Below are positions 45,420 through 57,053 of a DNA stretch of 64,000 nucleotides, in pieces. This stretch comes from Gnetum montanum (Eukaryota > Streptophyta > Gnetopsida > Gnetales > Gnetaceae). Location: the NCBI GenBank assembly GCA_015680685.1, contig MNCI01008406.1, positions 139,246 to 203,245 on the forward strand, in the 5' to 3' direction. Below the pieces are notes generated by a model, which worked only from the letters and a program-made list of their open reading frames with translations, made no database searches and had not been told where the DNA came from. Numbering within the stretch: the stretch's first letter is position 1; each line of letters starts with the position of its first letter. Made by a program: the position numbers and the translations under genes.

Positions 45420-47905
45420 AGTTTTGATTGATACTAAGGCATCTAAGGAATCAGCTACTTGTGATTACAAGAACTTGGTTTTACTATTGTTTCTAAAAAA
45501 AGGTCTTTTCTTCATGTGGTTGTTGGAACCAATAGTAGGTTGAGAGTTAACAACCCTTGTGGCATTACGTTGCTGTGGCTGGGTAGGGATTTCACCTTGC
45601 ATCGCAGGAGCCTATGGTAGTGGAGCTATTGGTGGAAGAGATGCAGCCAAATGAGAAGGATGATATGCTTGGTGAATATCACCTCTAGAAGAGGGAGTCC
45701 CATAATACTCATGGACTTGGTAGTGAGGTTGAGTAGTGACATGACCAGTACAGTCACGTGGGGAGATTGGCTGCTACACGTAATATCCATATGGGTTAGG
45801 ATGCTAGTAAGGATATTGTTGCCTTGGTGGTGGAACTCCCCATGATTGTGGATGCTGCCACTATTGATATTCTCAATCGATTGTGGTGGAGTTCCACTGG
45901 GATAATATGTTAAGGGTTGGTGGAACTGCCTTAGGTTACCTTGAGGATAAGGTAACCTTCGGGGTGTTTTCCTTTTGTTTAATCGTGGGTTAAGTGCATA
46001 CACCCCAGACTCCTAGAGATGTGAGATTATAGGGCAACATCCTATAGGATGGCAATATTGACATATCTCACATCCACTATCATTATCTATTTTTGAATCC
46101 ACAACCTCTTCAATGATGGCAACTTTGCCCTTGCCCTTGCTATATGCATGTTTAGCCTCTTTCTTTTTTCTTTTCTTACTACCTTGTACTCTAGACTCCT
46201 CTACTATTTTAAGAATAGTTTGAAATCTATTGTCTAGAGAATCCCACATTTGGTCTACCTTTGCTAAAACTTCTGATGTCATCTTTTGGATAGGCAAAGT
46301 TTTCCTATTCACCATCTCTTTGAGTGGTGACTCTTCTTCATCATCACAAAATCTTACTCCCCTCTTCCAAAGGAAAGGATCCTAGTTATACTCTTTCACA
46401 GTTTCTCTCTTCCATAGCTCACCCTTCTTCCTTAGCAATTTGGTCCAATAGCCTTTGAATTTGATGGGACCTAAGCTCAAATAGTCTTCCTTGGGCATAA
46501 GTCCCAAGGGTTCTTCTCGTTTCATGCCTAAGCCTATCCATGAGATGGTGCAATTGATCCCTTTGCGAATAATCATGGCCAGGACAATGATGTAACAATG
46601 CATAGTATTGGCCCATGGCAACATCCAAGGGTTCATGTCCTCCTTGTTTCTAGCCTTGGATTTGCTTTCACAAGTTAGACACTCAGGAGTACGTTTGGTA
46701 CTTGTCATTAAATAGTTCTAACATGGTACTTCACCTACGAATGGATTCTAATTCTAAAGACCAATATCAGCTTTCTGCTTCTTTAACTAATATCTGTGGG
46801 AACAACTTAAGTTTTTGACATTCATTCTCTATGTTCTGTAAGGCACACGCATCATGGAATGCTTGTAAATGATTATGGGGATTAGCGTTGTATCCCCCTT
46901 CAAATCATGGGATGTTGTTCATATCTAATCTCTTGATCCTACTATCTTTCTAATGCCTTGTTAAAATTTTAACAACCTTAATTATTTTCAACATACTTCA
47001 AGTAGCGAGGAGGGGTTTATCGTGATCATCTTGTCCATGGCGTCTATGATGCCTATGTTGTTCCCTACTCTTCCTTCTTCTATGTCATGACTCTCTAGAG
47101 TGCCCTTGTCCCCTTTCTTGGTTGTTTTATCTATGACTTCCACTTTGCCTAGCTTTATCCCCATGGTCTTTTCTTTATGATCGTATTTAGATATTGAAGG
47201 AGAGGGTGAAGGAGATGATGAAGGTGAAGAAGAAGGAGAACTGTCACCATGATAGTATCTGCTACCTTTTCTTTTACAGTCTTGGCCCTAATCGTGATTG
47301 CGATTAGAATGTCCACCTTTATCATGAGTTCATGTCCCTTTTTCAGGTCCTTTGTGCTCATGGGTATCAAAACTTGGGTTATGAATAGTGAAATGAAGGT
47401 TTTGATACAAAACCCCTTGGCCAAAGTCAAGGGGAGGAACATCATTGCGTGGGCGACTGCCTGAGGCAGGTTCACCATCCTCATTTTTACTTCAGACATG
47501 TGGGACATCCTGGGATCACTTACCCTTCAAAGACTTATGATGTGTTTCCTATTGCAAGTCCCTTTGAAGTTGTACCTCTGTGGGATAGTATTCTCTTGAG
47601 TCATGGTCTTGCACAATGTATTTTGCGTATAAGTGCGGCATGCCAATTTGTGTGAGAGCACAAAGAAGCATGCTTAGGACTAAATGATCAGGAGGTAACA
47701 CTATGTTACTTTCTAAGTCTCATCAACATATTTTTTCATCTTGATGGAGGATAAAGGTGAATTCTAGTATATACTCATCGGGATGAATATATACCACTCG
47801 AACTTGTTGAGGGACTAGCAGATCAACGTCATGTGTATTAGACCACCTACTATTTCCTATTTCAAACCTAGGCAGTGAGGTGCTTTTGTACGAAGAAGGA
47901 GACAT
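45420..47905 (-). pseudogene. gag: gag of element 3, broken
   Basis: It starts MSPSSYKSTSLPR at 47905, as in elements 1 and 2a, and continues with VVYIHPDEYILEFTFILHQD. The core is around 46410-46960 (MDVAMGQYYALLHHCPGHDYSQRDQLHH and RRTLGTYAQGRLFELR). The zinc-knuckle variant CEICQYCHPIGCC is at about 46036-46075 with C-x2-C-x3-H-x4-C spacing. A Pro/Gln-rich tail follows. Stops and several frame changes split it. Confidence 0.83.
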
Positions 47906-48022
47906 ACTTGTCTATTCAGTGTGTAATCTATTCTTGTTTATTATTTTCTCAACCAACCCTAAGGGTTCATTCCAACGATGTGAATGATTTCCTATGTTTT
48001 AATTAGGGCACAAACAACTAAG

Positions 48023-48040
48023 TCCCTGACAATGATGCCA
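48023..48040 (-). other. Primer binding site, tRNA-Asp type (element 3)
   Basis: On the minus strand TGGCATCATTGTCAGGGA. It has five mismatches to the tRNA-Asp complement, every one a C-to-T or G-to-A change. Confidence 0.82.
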
Positions 48041-48041
48041 A

Positions 48042-48900
48042 TGATGAGCAACGAGGTAACCCTATGCTCAACCATATGAATACGAGCGTTTCACATACAA
48101 TCCGGTCAAATTCCAAGGACTAAGTGCTTATGCACCCTTCTGGAACAAGAACGAGTTGGTTGATCGCTATCTTCCCAAGCTTACCTGTATGTCATGATTG
48201 TATGGTTAAGTAAGCTTGAGGCATATGATTTTTATATCTTTTATGTTTTTATGTCCTGTGCTAATAAGGGAGAAGAGAGATAACTAAGTGACTAATTTAT
48301 CTTAACTACTCATTGACTAAGTTCTAACTAATCCTAACACCAGCATCCATTCTCACTTGTCGTACACATCTTGAACTAGTGCAACACTACTGGGCTTACC
48401 AAATGCTAATTGTTACTGGGTCACCAAGTGTTACATGCATGCTCGAAGTGATCGTACTAAGTGTAATTTAATGATTTTCTTAATTGATAAAAATGAATTG
48501 CTACACTAATACCATAAATGTAAAGTTCATAAAATAAAATAAAATAAATGCATAAGAAAATAAAATAAAAGAAATGCATGAGAAAACAAATCTCAAGTGC
48601 TGCAAGTATGAATTGAAGAGCTCGTCTTTATTGTCGTACACAAGGTGTGCTTAGGTACACAATGCTTAAATAAAGATCTATCCACACTTAGACCTCCTAC
48701 TATGGGCATTTGGAAAATACTCTAACTTTTAAATAGACTACAAGAGTTTCACTACTTAACTGCTAAAAGACTTCCTTTCCAATTGTGCACCTGGGCACTG
48801 TATTTATAGGCTTGGGAGCAACTACTCTAATAATTAGAATAAACCACTAGAGTGACTACTCTAATAATTAGAATAACTGCTAGAGCAACTGCTCTCATCA
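48042..48900 (-). repeat. Element 3 5' LTR
   Basis: The LTR is 859 bp with a TATA box on the minus strand at 48801-48808. U3 has two CTCTAATAATTAGAATA cores against six in the partner, which explains the 121-bp length difference. Confidence 0.9.
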
Positions 48901-49350
48901 AAAGGTATAGGCTATTTAAGTTTGATCAATTATTCTTAGTATCAGCATTGGAATCTCATAAATCCTTAGAGGTAGCCTAGTTGCAATTTCACATACATCT
49001 TGCATAAAGCTAGTGGTATGTCCTTTATATTGTACTTGACCTCTTATAGCATATGTAACTTGTAAAATGGGGTTAATTCTTGCTATAAGCATTTCAACTT
49101 CTGATAGTCCTGCTAAGATTAATGGTTGGGGTTCTAGATCCATATTATTATCAACAAAAAAGTGTTTAATCTCTTCACCATCCTAATTCAAGATCCTCAT
49201 TTCTTTTTTTTCTAGACACCTTGAACACATTAGGCCAAGCCTGTGTATAGGTTTCATAGAAATACTTAAAAAAACTTTCATTGCAAATATCACATTATTG
49301 AGGAACAATGAAATTAGCAACCTCACTTGAAAATTACATCATCAAAAAAA
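48901..49350 (-). pseudogene. Helitron Rep/Hel protein relic, upstream part
   Basis: The minus strand reads GLMCSRC, then VDNNMDLEPQPLILAGLSEVEMLIARINPILQVTY, then GQVQYKGHTTSFMQDVCEIATRLPL and IYEIPMLILR. This follows the DUF6570-type block of plant Helitron helicases ('...NNMDPG.VP..L..LT..EEMLIAR..P...', then '..LP......PV.IVR'). The continuation lies at 38981 and below, beyond element 3. A TAG or frame change separates CSRC from VDNNM. Confidence 0.75.
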
Positions 49351-52120
49351 TAATATTTTCTTGTTCTAAAGTGTGAGAATCTATTGCTATTTTAATCAAC
49401 AAATAAATCATCACTGCAATGATAATTATTTTTAAAAAATTATATATCAAAACATAAGATAGATCAATATCTTCTACTTCTTGTAACCAAACCAAAGTTT
49501 CTATAAGACACTCTCCTCCTTCAAAAGTTAATGGGTTTAGTTGTATGAATTATTCCATAAGTGTTTACCCAATGCATCTTCTACCACCATTGGTTGAATT
49601 GTCATTGTTTTGCTCATCATTTTCCATACTTAACTAATTCTCAATTTTTAAATAAGTGAACATCTCTCACATCAAGTCATTTTATGATACTTCTCCATTA
49701 GGCTATCCAAGGTTTTTCCTATTCAAGGTCTCATTTGCCCTTTTTTGTGGCATCCCAACACCACAATTCTAAGAATACTTATCCAACCTTTGGTTTTGAT
49801 ACCAAATTTTCACTAAGTAGGCTTATTCTAAAATAGGATTACTTAAAAAACTAAAACGTAACTTATTAAATGGCAATGGATGCCAAAAAAATATAATTGG
49901 CAAAGATATATGTATTCCTATAAATCATAGATAGAAAAATGAAAGTGCAATGTGAGTAGTCCCTTGTAATCTCTTATGTGTGAAGCCTACCCTATACACT
50001 AAGCAAGTATAGTTTAATGTCCTAATGGCCAATTCAAAAATTACAATAATCATACATATAATAATAGCAAAATAAATTACATGATAAATATAATCAAATA
50101 GCATCAAAGCATTGGGCTCTAACGTAATAAAAATATTAAGTAAATCTAGAATTAAATACCAAAACTACTCAAATAAATAACCAAAACAAAGTTAGGCCTA
50201 CACCAAAAACATGCAAGTACAAAGTCCACAATGTCAACCAAAGGGTATTACATGGTACAAAAATACCATCTTAACATTATACATTAGAAAAATACATCAA
50301 ACTACCAACTTAAAACAAATATTGAAAAATGCATAAAATCTAATCTAAGCATCAACTTCTACAGTTATCTCATCCTCACAACTATTTGAATTACCGAGGA
50401 GGCAAAAACAAGAGGGAAATATAGTACAAAGAATAAGTAAGAAAAATAAACTATAAGTACTTCCTTCTTAAGGATTTTGAAATCAATCATTGGGTAGTTA
50501 GACAATCATGCATAAGGTTAGCTTCATATAAAGAGTTAGTACCAAACATCCAAAACATATAAATATTAAAAATAGTCAATCATCAAATAGCCAAATATTA
50601 TTAAATAAAATAAAAAGGATTTCACCACCATCCAAAACCCCAAATTTTATGGAAGCTAGCACCCTCACTTAGTTTAATGTTTTAAAATTGGGATGTGCAC
50701 TCATTGTGCACAATAAGACTACCAAATTCCAAATCCAAAACCAAATTATGCTAGCTAGACTTATTTATTATTTCTTAAGTCTAAAACTAAGGTCATCTGA
50801 AATGCCACCTTAATTTTTATTGTCCAGTAGGCTGAAAAGACCAAAGCATTGTATTATCTTCCCCCTCCATATTGCATTATTTAAAGGCCAATGGAACATA
50901 GACTTCACTACTATAAATAGTGAAGGTTTCAATTTTCTTTTAAACCAAATTCCCTTTATGCTAGATCCAAAAACCAAAACTAAATCTCATCAAAAGATGA
51001 TTCAAACAATAACTAAACATTAGTAACAAATATTAAAGAAATTCAATACTAGAGTGGTGGAAAAAATGTAATTGAAACCAAAATATCATTCCATGTCAAT
51101 TGATGATTTGCTTAGCTAAATAAGGATCCAAATAATTGCTAATATTGTATTCCAAGTTTCCAAATAAAATATTAAATTTATCAAATTTTAAGGATCAAAG
51201 AGATGTTCTAAGCAATTACAAATTCTAAAAAGGTAGTCAGTTGATGTTTCCAACTTTCGGTCATATCAAAAAAAACCCTAGAAGCTATGTTTTTCACCAT
51301 TTTAATACTTTTTAGGACTCACTTACGATAGGATTGCTTTACCAAAGTTATTGCATTTTTTAAGGGCTATTAAATGACATTGTAAAACTCTATTATGACC
51401 TTGTGACATGGTTATGAAAAATAGGAATGTGCTGAAAAAGGTACCCTTTGATATGTGAAAGTGTTCTGAGCAACTCTATCTTTTATGTTGTCATCATTCG
51501 GCATTATCTTGAGCCTCAAAAATATGACAAACAATAGAAAATCATAGTTATACATTCCAAAAATTCATCAAAGGTAAAAATAAATCAAAACAAATCCAAA
51601 CAAGGAAAACTCTGAGATGCAATGTCCAAACTAAAATAAAATCAATATTATAATTTCAAATTACAAAAATATAGATTAATATATCAAATCTTGTAGAGAA
51701 AAGCCCTAAAAAAATTGTCAAATGGTTATCAAACAAACCAAATTGAATTTGCACATAACAAAATATTCCAAAAACCTAAAAGATGAGCATTTTGATAAAG
51801 TTTCCTACCTTATTGATAATATTGTAGATAAAAACCCTTACATGGTTAAAGTCTCCCAAAAAGGCTCCAAACCCTAAGCAAAGTTAAAGATCAACAATTG
51901 TATGTAAGTGAACCCTAGAATGAGATTTGAAAGAAAAGAACTTACAAAGATCCTATATGATAATGCAAGATTGAATGAGGTTACTCTCCTATTTGGTAGG
52001 GTCTTCTTCAATGGCTCTATCTCCCAAATGTCAATGAAACAAATAAATCATTTCTAATGAAAGGATTGCTAGCTATTAATACTCTCATAGATTTGGTATC
52101 TCCAAAATTCCCCTACGGAG
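49351..52120. other. AT-rich region without recognised gene
   Basis: Only short frames of low complexity are present on both strands. No LTR ends, repeats or motifs could be supported. Confidence 0.45.
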
Positions 52121-52129
52121 AATTCTAAA

Positions 52130-53240
52130 TTACTCTCAACATCTTTAACAAATGCCAAAATTTCTACATCTTTTATCAATGCAAAAGATTTTGTTGATTC
52201 TCATAATGCAGATTTACAAGATGGTGAGCAAAAATTTGAAACACTTTCTTCTAGTGATGTTGATGCATTTAAGAGACCTAATTTTGTTCTTTCTAATGAT
52301 GTATATAGGTCATTAGTAGCTAATATTACGTCACAATATGTGTTCATTTAAATTTTTTAATTACCTTCCTTATAATTAGAGTTTTTCTTAGCAACTAAAT
52401 AATGAGATTTAAAAACATGACATCTAAGTTACTTATGCCAAGTATTATTCTTTTTTTTTTCTTATTAAGCTAGGAAATGCTTTGATGGTGCAATATGTCC
52501 TAGATTTTGAGTCTTTTATATATAAACATGTAATGTTGATCATTCATAAGTGGACGTCAAATATTGATACTGCATCTAAGGAATATTCTAAAGTTCCATG
52601 TTTTATTGAGCTATTGAAATTGTCATTAATTTCTCAAAAATATGAGTAAGAAGTTATTAGTCTTCTTAGCACTATCAAGCATATAGAATCTATTTTCACA
52701 TCATCTAGTTTTCACAAACGTTTTTTATTTTATTTTTTTGTTACAATCAACCTTCATATCCATAAAAATGAATTACTTTTGCAAACAAATAGAAAGACTT
52801 ACATTCAACCAATTACATATTATAATTTTCCTAATTCTTGTAATTTTTATCGTCATGAAAGATATTTGTTTAATGTTTATCCTTTATTACTTGAGAAAAA
52901 GATATAGAGGAAAAGAAAAGATGTGTTTAAATTAATAAAAGAAAAAAAATAATGTGAAGTTGAAGATATGAATAATTAAGTTAATGTCAATGATAAGAAT
53001 GATCAAATGGCAATAAAGAAATCATAGAATATAAAAATTTTTATGAATGTTTTTACTTGTACTACAAGAAGTACTGACCAATCTAGATAAATAGCTCATG
53101 AGGCAAATCTATCCTTATTTGAAAAAATTAATGCTAAATGAAAGACTACTACTAATGTTGAGAAGAAAACTATAACTAATAGTTATCAACACAAAACTAA
53201 TATTAAGTTAATGGTGATGTAAATTATGTGCCACCAATTT
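52130..53240 (+). pseudogene. Coding-like blocks of unknown origin
   Basis: Protein-like pieces lie in order on the plus strand. AKISTSFINAKDFVDSHNADLQDGEQKFETLSSSD ends DVYRSLVANI (about 52150-52345). After an AT-rich interval comes GNALMVQYVLDFESFIYKHVMLIIHKW...YSKVPCFIELLKLSLISQ (about 52485-52650), and later EVISLLSTIKHIES. Balanced composition and long readable stretches suggest exons or relics of one gene, with stops after TSQYVFI and QKYE. I recognise no family. The right side runs into a gap. Confidence 0.3.
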
Positions 53241-53318
53241 CTCATATTTTTTCAGTTACTAATATGTTGTCATAGCTTTCTATTGCTAACTCAAATCCTT
53301 TTGCTATTTTAAGTTCAA

Positions 53319-53452
53319 NNNNNNNNNNNNNNNNNNNNNNNNNNNNNNNNNNNNNNNNNNNNNNNNNNNNNNNNNNNNNNNNNNNNNNNNNNNNNNNNNN
53401 NNNNNNNNNNNNNNNNNNNNNNNNNNNNNNNNNNNNNNNNNNNNNNNNNNNN
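53319..53452. other. Assembly gap (134 N)
   Basis: Unresolved bases. Confidence 0.99.
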
Positions 53453-53466
53453 TAAATTAAAATATA

Positions 53467-53486
53467 ATTAATTAATTAATTAATTT
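53467..53486. repeat. TTAA/ATTA microsatellite
   Basis: Short TAAT repeat (ATTAATTAATTAATTAATTT) directly after the gap. Confidence 0.7.
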
Positions 53487-53862
53487 TTTAAAATAATCAC
53501 AAAGCAAATGAAACACATAGTAACGAAATCTACCATAAATCTAATGTAGTATCTCATGCTAATAACCTATCTAGTACCTAATACCTACTTACTCAAAACT
53601 TTAACAAAGGTGTTAGTGCACATATGTTTAATTTTAAAAAATAAAAAATAATCTAAAATAAAATAAAATAGATTAAAATACCAAACACACCCACTAAGGT
53701 AGTTATAAGATACATAACTTAACCAAACCATAACACAAGCATACTCATCTACCAAAAAAGTACTAAATACAAGACATATCAAACAATATATCAAAAATTC
53801 AAATCAAAGAATATACCAAGGGGAAAGGATATTTGAGTTCAAGTTTTTATAAGGTTTCTTGT

Positions 53863-54747
53863 TGATGAAGTGTATTCTGTCTAGCTTTGATATTAAATAT
53901 CTGATATCATAGCCCTGATATCTGATACTCGATATCAGGGGCTATGAAGTGATGTTAGATATCCAATATTGCGAGTTTTGTGCTAGCCTATAAATATAAT
54001 GCTTGGGCACATGATATAAATAAGTCTTTGTTAATAAAGTAGTCAAACTCTTGCAATTTTATTTTGTAGTCTCAAAAAATAGTTGGTGAGTGCCCACACT
54101 ATGGATTTGAGTCAGTTGTATGATGTCTTATTCAAGTGGCAATGTACCTGGACACATTTCATGAACAACAATAAGATCAAGATTGATTCTTATTTATTGT
54201 AGCACTTTGATGTAGATTAGATTCACTTTCTATGTAATTTACTTTTTATGTACTTAGTTAATATTTACATTTCCATGCATATTAATGCATTGGCAGAATG
54301 AGCGTGACCAATTTCAAGCATAAACATGTATTTGCTTAGTAATCCTAGCAGTGTTATTACTTGGTTTGCCTAGTAGCATAGCACTTGGTAATCCCAGTAG
54401 TCGATACATGGGTTTAGGATGTGTATGCCAAGTTGGGAATGGACACTCATCACACATAAGCTAGTTTAGACTTTACTTTCTATTATTAATTAGTTTAAAT
54501 AATTGATTTCATTATTATCATTAGGAGTAGCATAAGGTCAAAACAACATCAAGAATCATATGCCTCACTTTGGACTAAACCATACGTGACAAAGCAACCA
54601 CTAGTCCAAGTAGGAAGACAATGAACTACAATCAAGGCATAACAATCTAAATGCCATAACTAGTCCCATCCATGAAATTCAACTAGATCATGCATGAATG
54701 TTTATGATTCATATGGTTGGACGTAAGGGGTACCTCATCACTCATCA
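53863..54747 (+). repeat. Element 5 5' LTR
   Basis: The LTR is 885 bp with TGATGAAGTGT...CTCATCA ends, like the LTR of element 2b at its start, and a TATA box at 53989-53996. U3 has at least four GATATC/GATATT motifs in both orientations between 53898 and 53965. Confidence 0.85.
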
Positions 54748-54748
54748 T

Positions 54749-54766
54749 TGGATTCGTTCCTAGGGA
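54749..54766 (+). other. Degraded primer binding site (element 5)
   Basis: TGGATTCGTTCCTAGGGA has six differences from the tRNA-Asp complement. It is identified mainly by its place after the LTR. Confidence 0.6.
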
Positions 54767-54879
54767 TTGTGCTAGTTATCTAGATTATTTATATTATACA
54801 TGATCATTGTAAAGGTATTAGCAATCTATTTTTTAGAAAATATTAATATTTTAAGTCACACATGTTATCAGGTAAAATC

Positions 54880-56086
54880 ATGTCTTCTTCACATAGGACC
54901 TAGATTGCATCACATGATGAAAGCACTCATAGGAGAAATGATAGGATCTATACTGAAGAAAATTGGAGTGAACAACCTCAAGTAGGAGTTTCCTATGCTC
55001 ATTTAGACCCTTACTACACTCAAAGACTATGTTCAACTAATGCAAAAAATCCCAAAGGATATGGAGTAAGTCCTAGATCAAGAAGGGCCTCAAGGCCTAA
55101 GACCTTCTCTAAACCTAGACAAGATAAATCAAGGGACCATGAAGAGAACTATAGGAGCCATGGTAGTTCTCCATGTTCCTCATCTTCCTCTTCCTCTTCA
55201 ACATTGAGTACTAACAAAGATGAACATAGGTATAGAGATAAAGCTCCACTACATGGTCAAGATAAAGATAGAAATCAAGCCCAAAGGGAAAATCAAAGAT
55301 ATCAAAATGAGCATAGACAAGATCATCATAATCAGATGAATAGAAATATAGGTTCTCAACATGACATGTCTAGTACAGATGAACCCTTATTAACTATTAG
55401 AGATCTGACATAGATTAGGGAAGTAGTTCAAATACCCCAAAGGCATCAAAGGGATAGTTGCATCAAATGGCTTGACATGAACAACATTCCTAAATTTAGG
55501 GAAGGCTATAATTCTGATCCACAACATCACTTACAAGCCTTCCATGATGCTTGTGCCTTGTAAAATATCAAAAATAAGTCACAAAAGCTTAAGCTCTTTC
55601 CTAGGACACTAGTAGACGAAGCTAAAAGTTGGTATAGATCATTGGAACCAAGCTCCATCCACTAGTGGTTCACAATGCTAGAACTTTTCAATGAAAAATA
55701 CCAAACCTACGTGAGATTTTTCAACCGAAGAAAACAAATCCAAGGGTGGAAGCAAAAAAATCATGAACCCTTGGATGTGGCCTTGGATAGATACTACTCA
55801 CTACTACATAAATGTCCCAGCCATGATTTCTCTCAAAAAGACCAACTTTTCCACATCATAGATGGACTTCATAATGAAATGAGGGAGACCCTTAGGATTT
55901 ATGCCCAAGGTTAGTTATACAAACTAAAAGTTCATCAAATAAAAAGGCTAACTAAGTTGGTGGAAAAAGAAGAAGGGAAGCTATGTAAAGGGGAGAATGT
56001 AGAGGAAAATTATTAGGATCCAACTCTTCAAAAGAAAAGGATCCACATCTATGATAAGGAAAAAGAGGAAACTATCGATGAGGTGA
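54880..56086 (+). pseudogene. gag: gag of element 5, broken and truncated
   Basis: It starts MSSSHRT near 54880. A Ser/Arg/His/Gln-rich hydrophilic linker leads to the Gag core: IPKFREGYNSDPQHHLQAFHDACAL, AKSWYRSLEPSSIH, ELFNEKYQTY, QIQGWKQKNHEPLDVALDRYYSLL and RETLRIYAQG. In-frame stops are TAG and TAA. The N-terminal NWSEQPQVGVSYAH resembles DWSIQPEVGVSY of element 4, so these two gags are closer to each other than to elements 1-3. Element 4 cuts it after about 400 codons. Confidence 0.82.
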
Positions 56087-56883
56087 TGATGAGTGGCGAG
56101 GTACCCCTACACTCAACCATACGAATACGAGCGTGTACACGCGATCCGGTCGAACTCCGAAGATGGACTAGTTGTAGCACCTAGATAGTTAGCCTTAGGT
56201 CGCAGTTCGCTGTCTTCCCACCTAGACTAGTTTTGCATATGTCACGTATGGTTTAGTCTAGATGAGGTGTATGATGTGTCCTAATCTACGCTACTCCTGA
56301 AGGTAGTGGAAAATAATATTAACTAAGCTAAGCTAAGAGGGAAAGGGTAAGAAAATCTAATCTAGCCTAAGTGCGATGAGCAATCGATTCCTTGATCAAC
56401 CGTACACATCTTGGACTTCATGCACGACTACCACTAGGACTACCAAGCATAGATCCTANGAGTAACCGATTCCTTGACTGGCCATACACACCCGGGGGTG
56501 CTCGTAGCCAAGTCGTACTCACACCGCGCTACGAAAGCAATAAATAACATTAAATAAATAACAAATAAATAAACTAAGTGAATGTTGCAATGATGAAGTA
56601 ATCTCAATCTTTATTGCCAGTCATGTGCGTGTCCAAGTACAGCACACTCGAATAAAGACACCGTATAATTACATTCACCACACTGCGGGCAAACATGGGA
56701 AAAAATCTAACTCTGAAGGGATCAAACTACCAGAGCTTCGCTACTGTAGAACTGGGATCCTGAACAAGGGAGAGCCACCTCTTATTCATAGACATGGTAG
56801 TAGACTGTGATATTGTAGGGGAAGATGCGATATTGCATCGGCTGCGATATCGCATAGCAGCCTGTGCGAACCGCATCTCATCA
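56087..56883 (-). repeat. Element 4 3' LTR
   Basis: The LTR is 797 bp with TGATGAG...CTCATCA ends and a TATA-like TATGAATA on the minus strand (56783-56790). U3 carries a palindrome cluster at 56808-56883, including TGCGATATCGCA (56843-56854) and ATGCGATATTGCAT. Confidence 0.9.
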
Positions 56884-56908
56884 TACCCCCACAACTGAAT
56901 AAAAACTC
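56884..56908 (-). other. Polypurine tract of element 4
   Basis: On the minus strand it reads TTCAGTTGTGGGGGTA beside the 3' LTR, the same form as in elements 1, 2b and 3. Confidence 0.75.
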
Positions 56909-57053
56909 GTCCTCGAGTTACAAGGAGAACAAGCTTCAGTGATTACACAGTGAATAGGTATGGGATTATTAACTGGAAATAGAAATGGACAATGCCGCAG
57001 TGTGGAAAGACACAACACTGAGAAAAAATACTACAACTACAAAAATGTGGAAC

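Larger units (their letters stand above)
38982..48900 (-). mobile_element. Element 3: Athila-like Ty3/gypsy element with full pol
   Basis: LTRs at 48042-48900 (5') and 38982-39961 (3') bound it, with a perfect 5-bp target duplication AAAGG (38977-38981 and 48901-48905). Order on the minus strand: LTR, PBS, gag, protease, RT, RNase H, integrase, noncoding spacer with a 367-base gap, polypurine tract, LTR. It is the only element here that shows RT, RNase H and integrase. It has no trace of the extra ORF found in elements 2b and 4, although 367 bases are unread. It is inserted in a Helitron relic of the same orientation. Confidence 0.92.
53863..56086 (+). mobile_element. Element 5: Athila-like element, 5' part, interrupted by element 4
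   Basis: A 5' LTR (53863-54747), degraded PBS and gag remains end abruptly at 56086 where element 4 is inserted. GGTGA (56082-56086) is the candidate target duplication of element 4. The rest of element 5 should lie right of the window. CTTGT before the LTR is its own candidate duplication. Confidence 0.85.
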
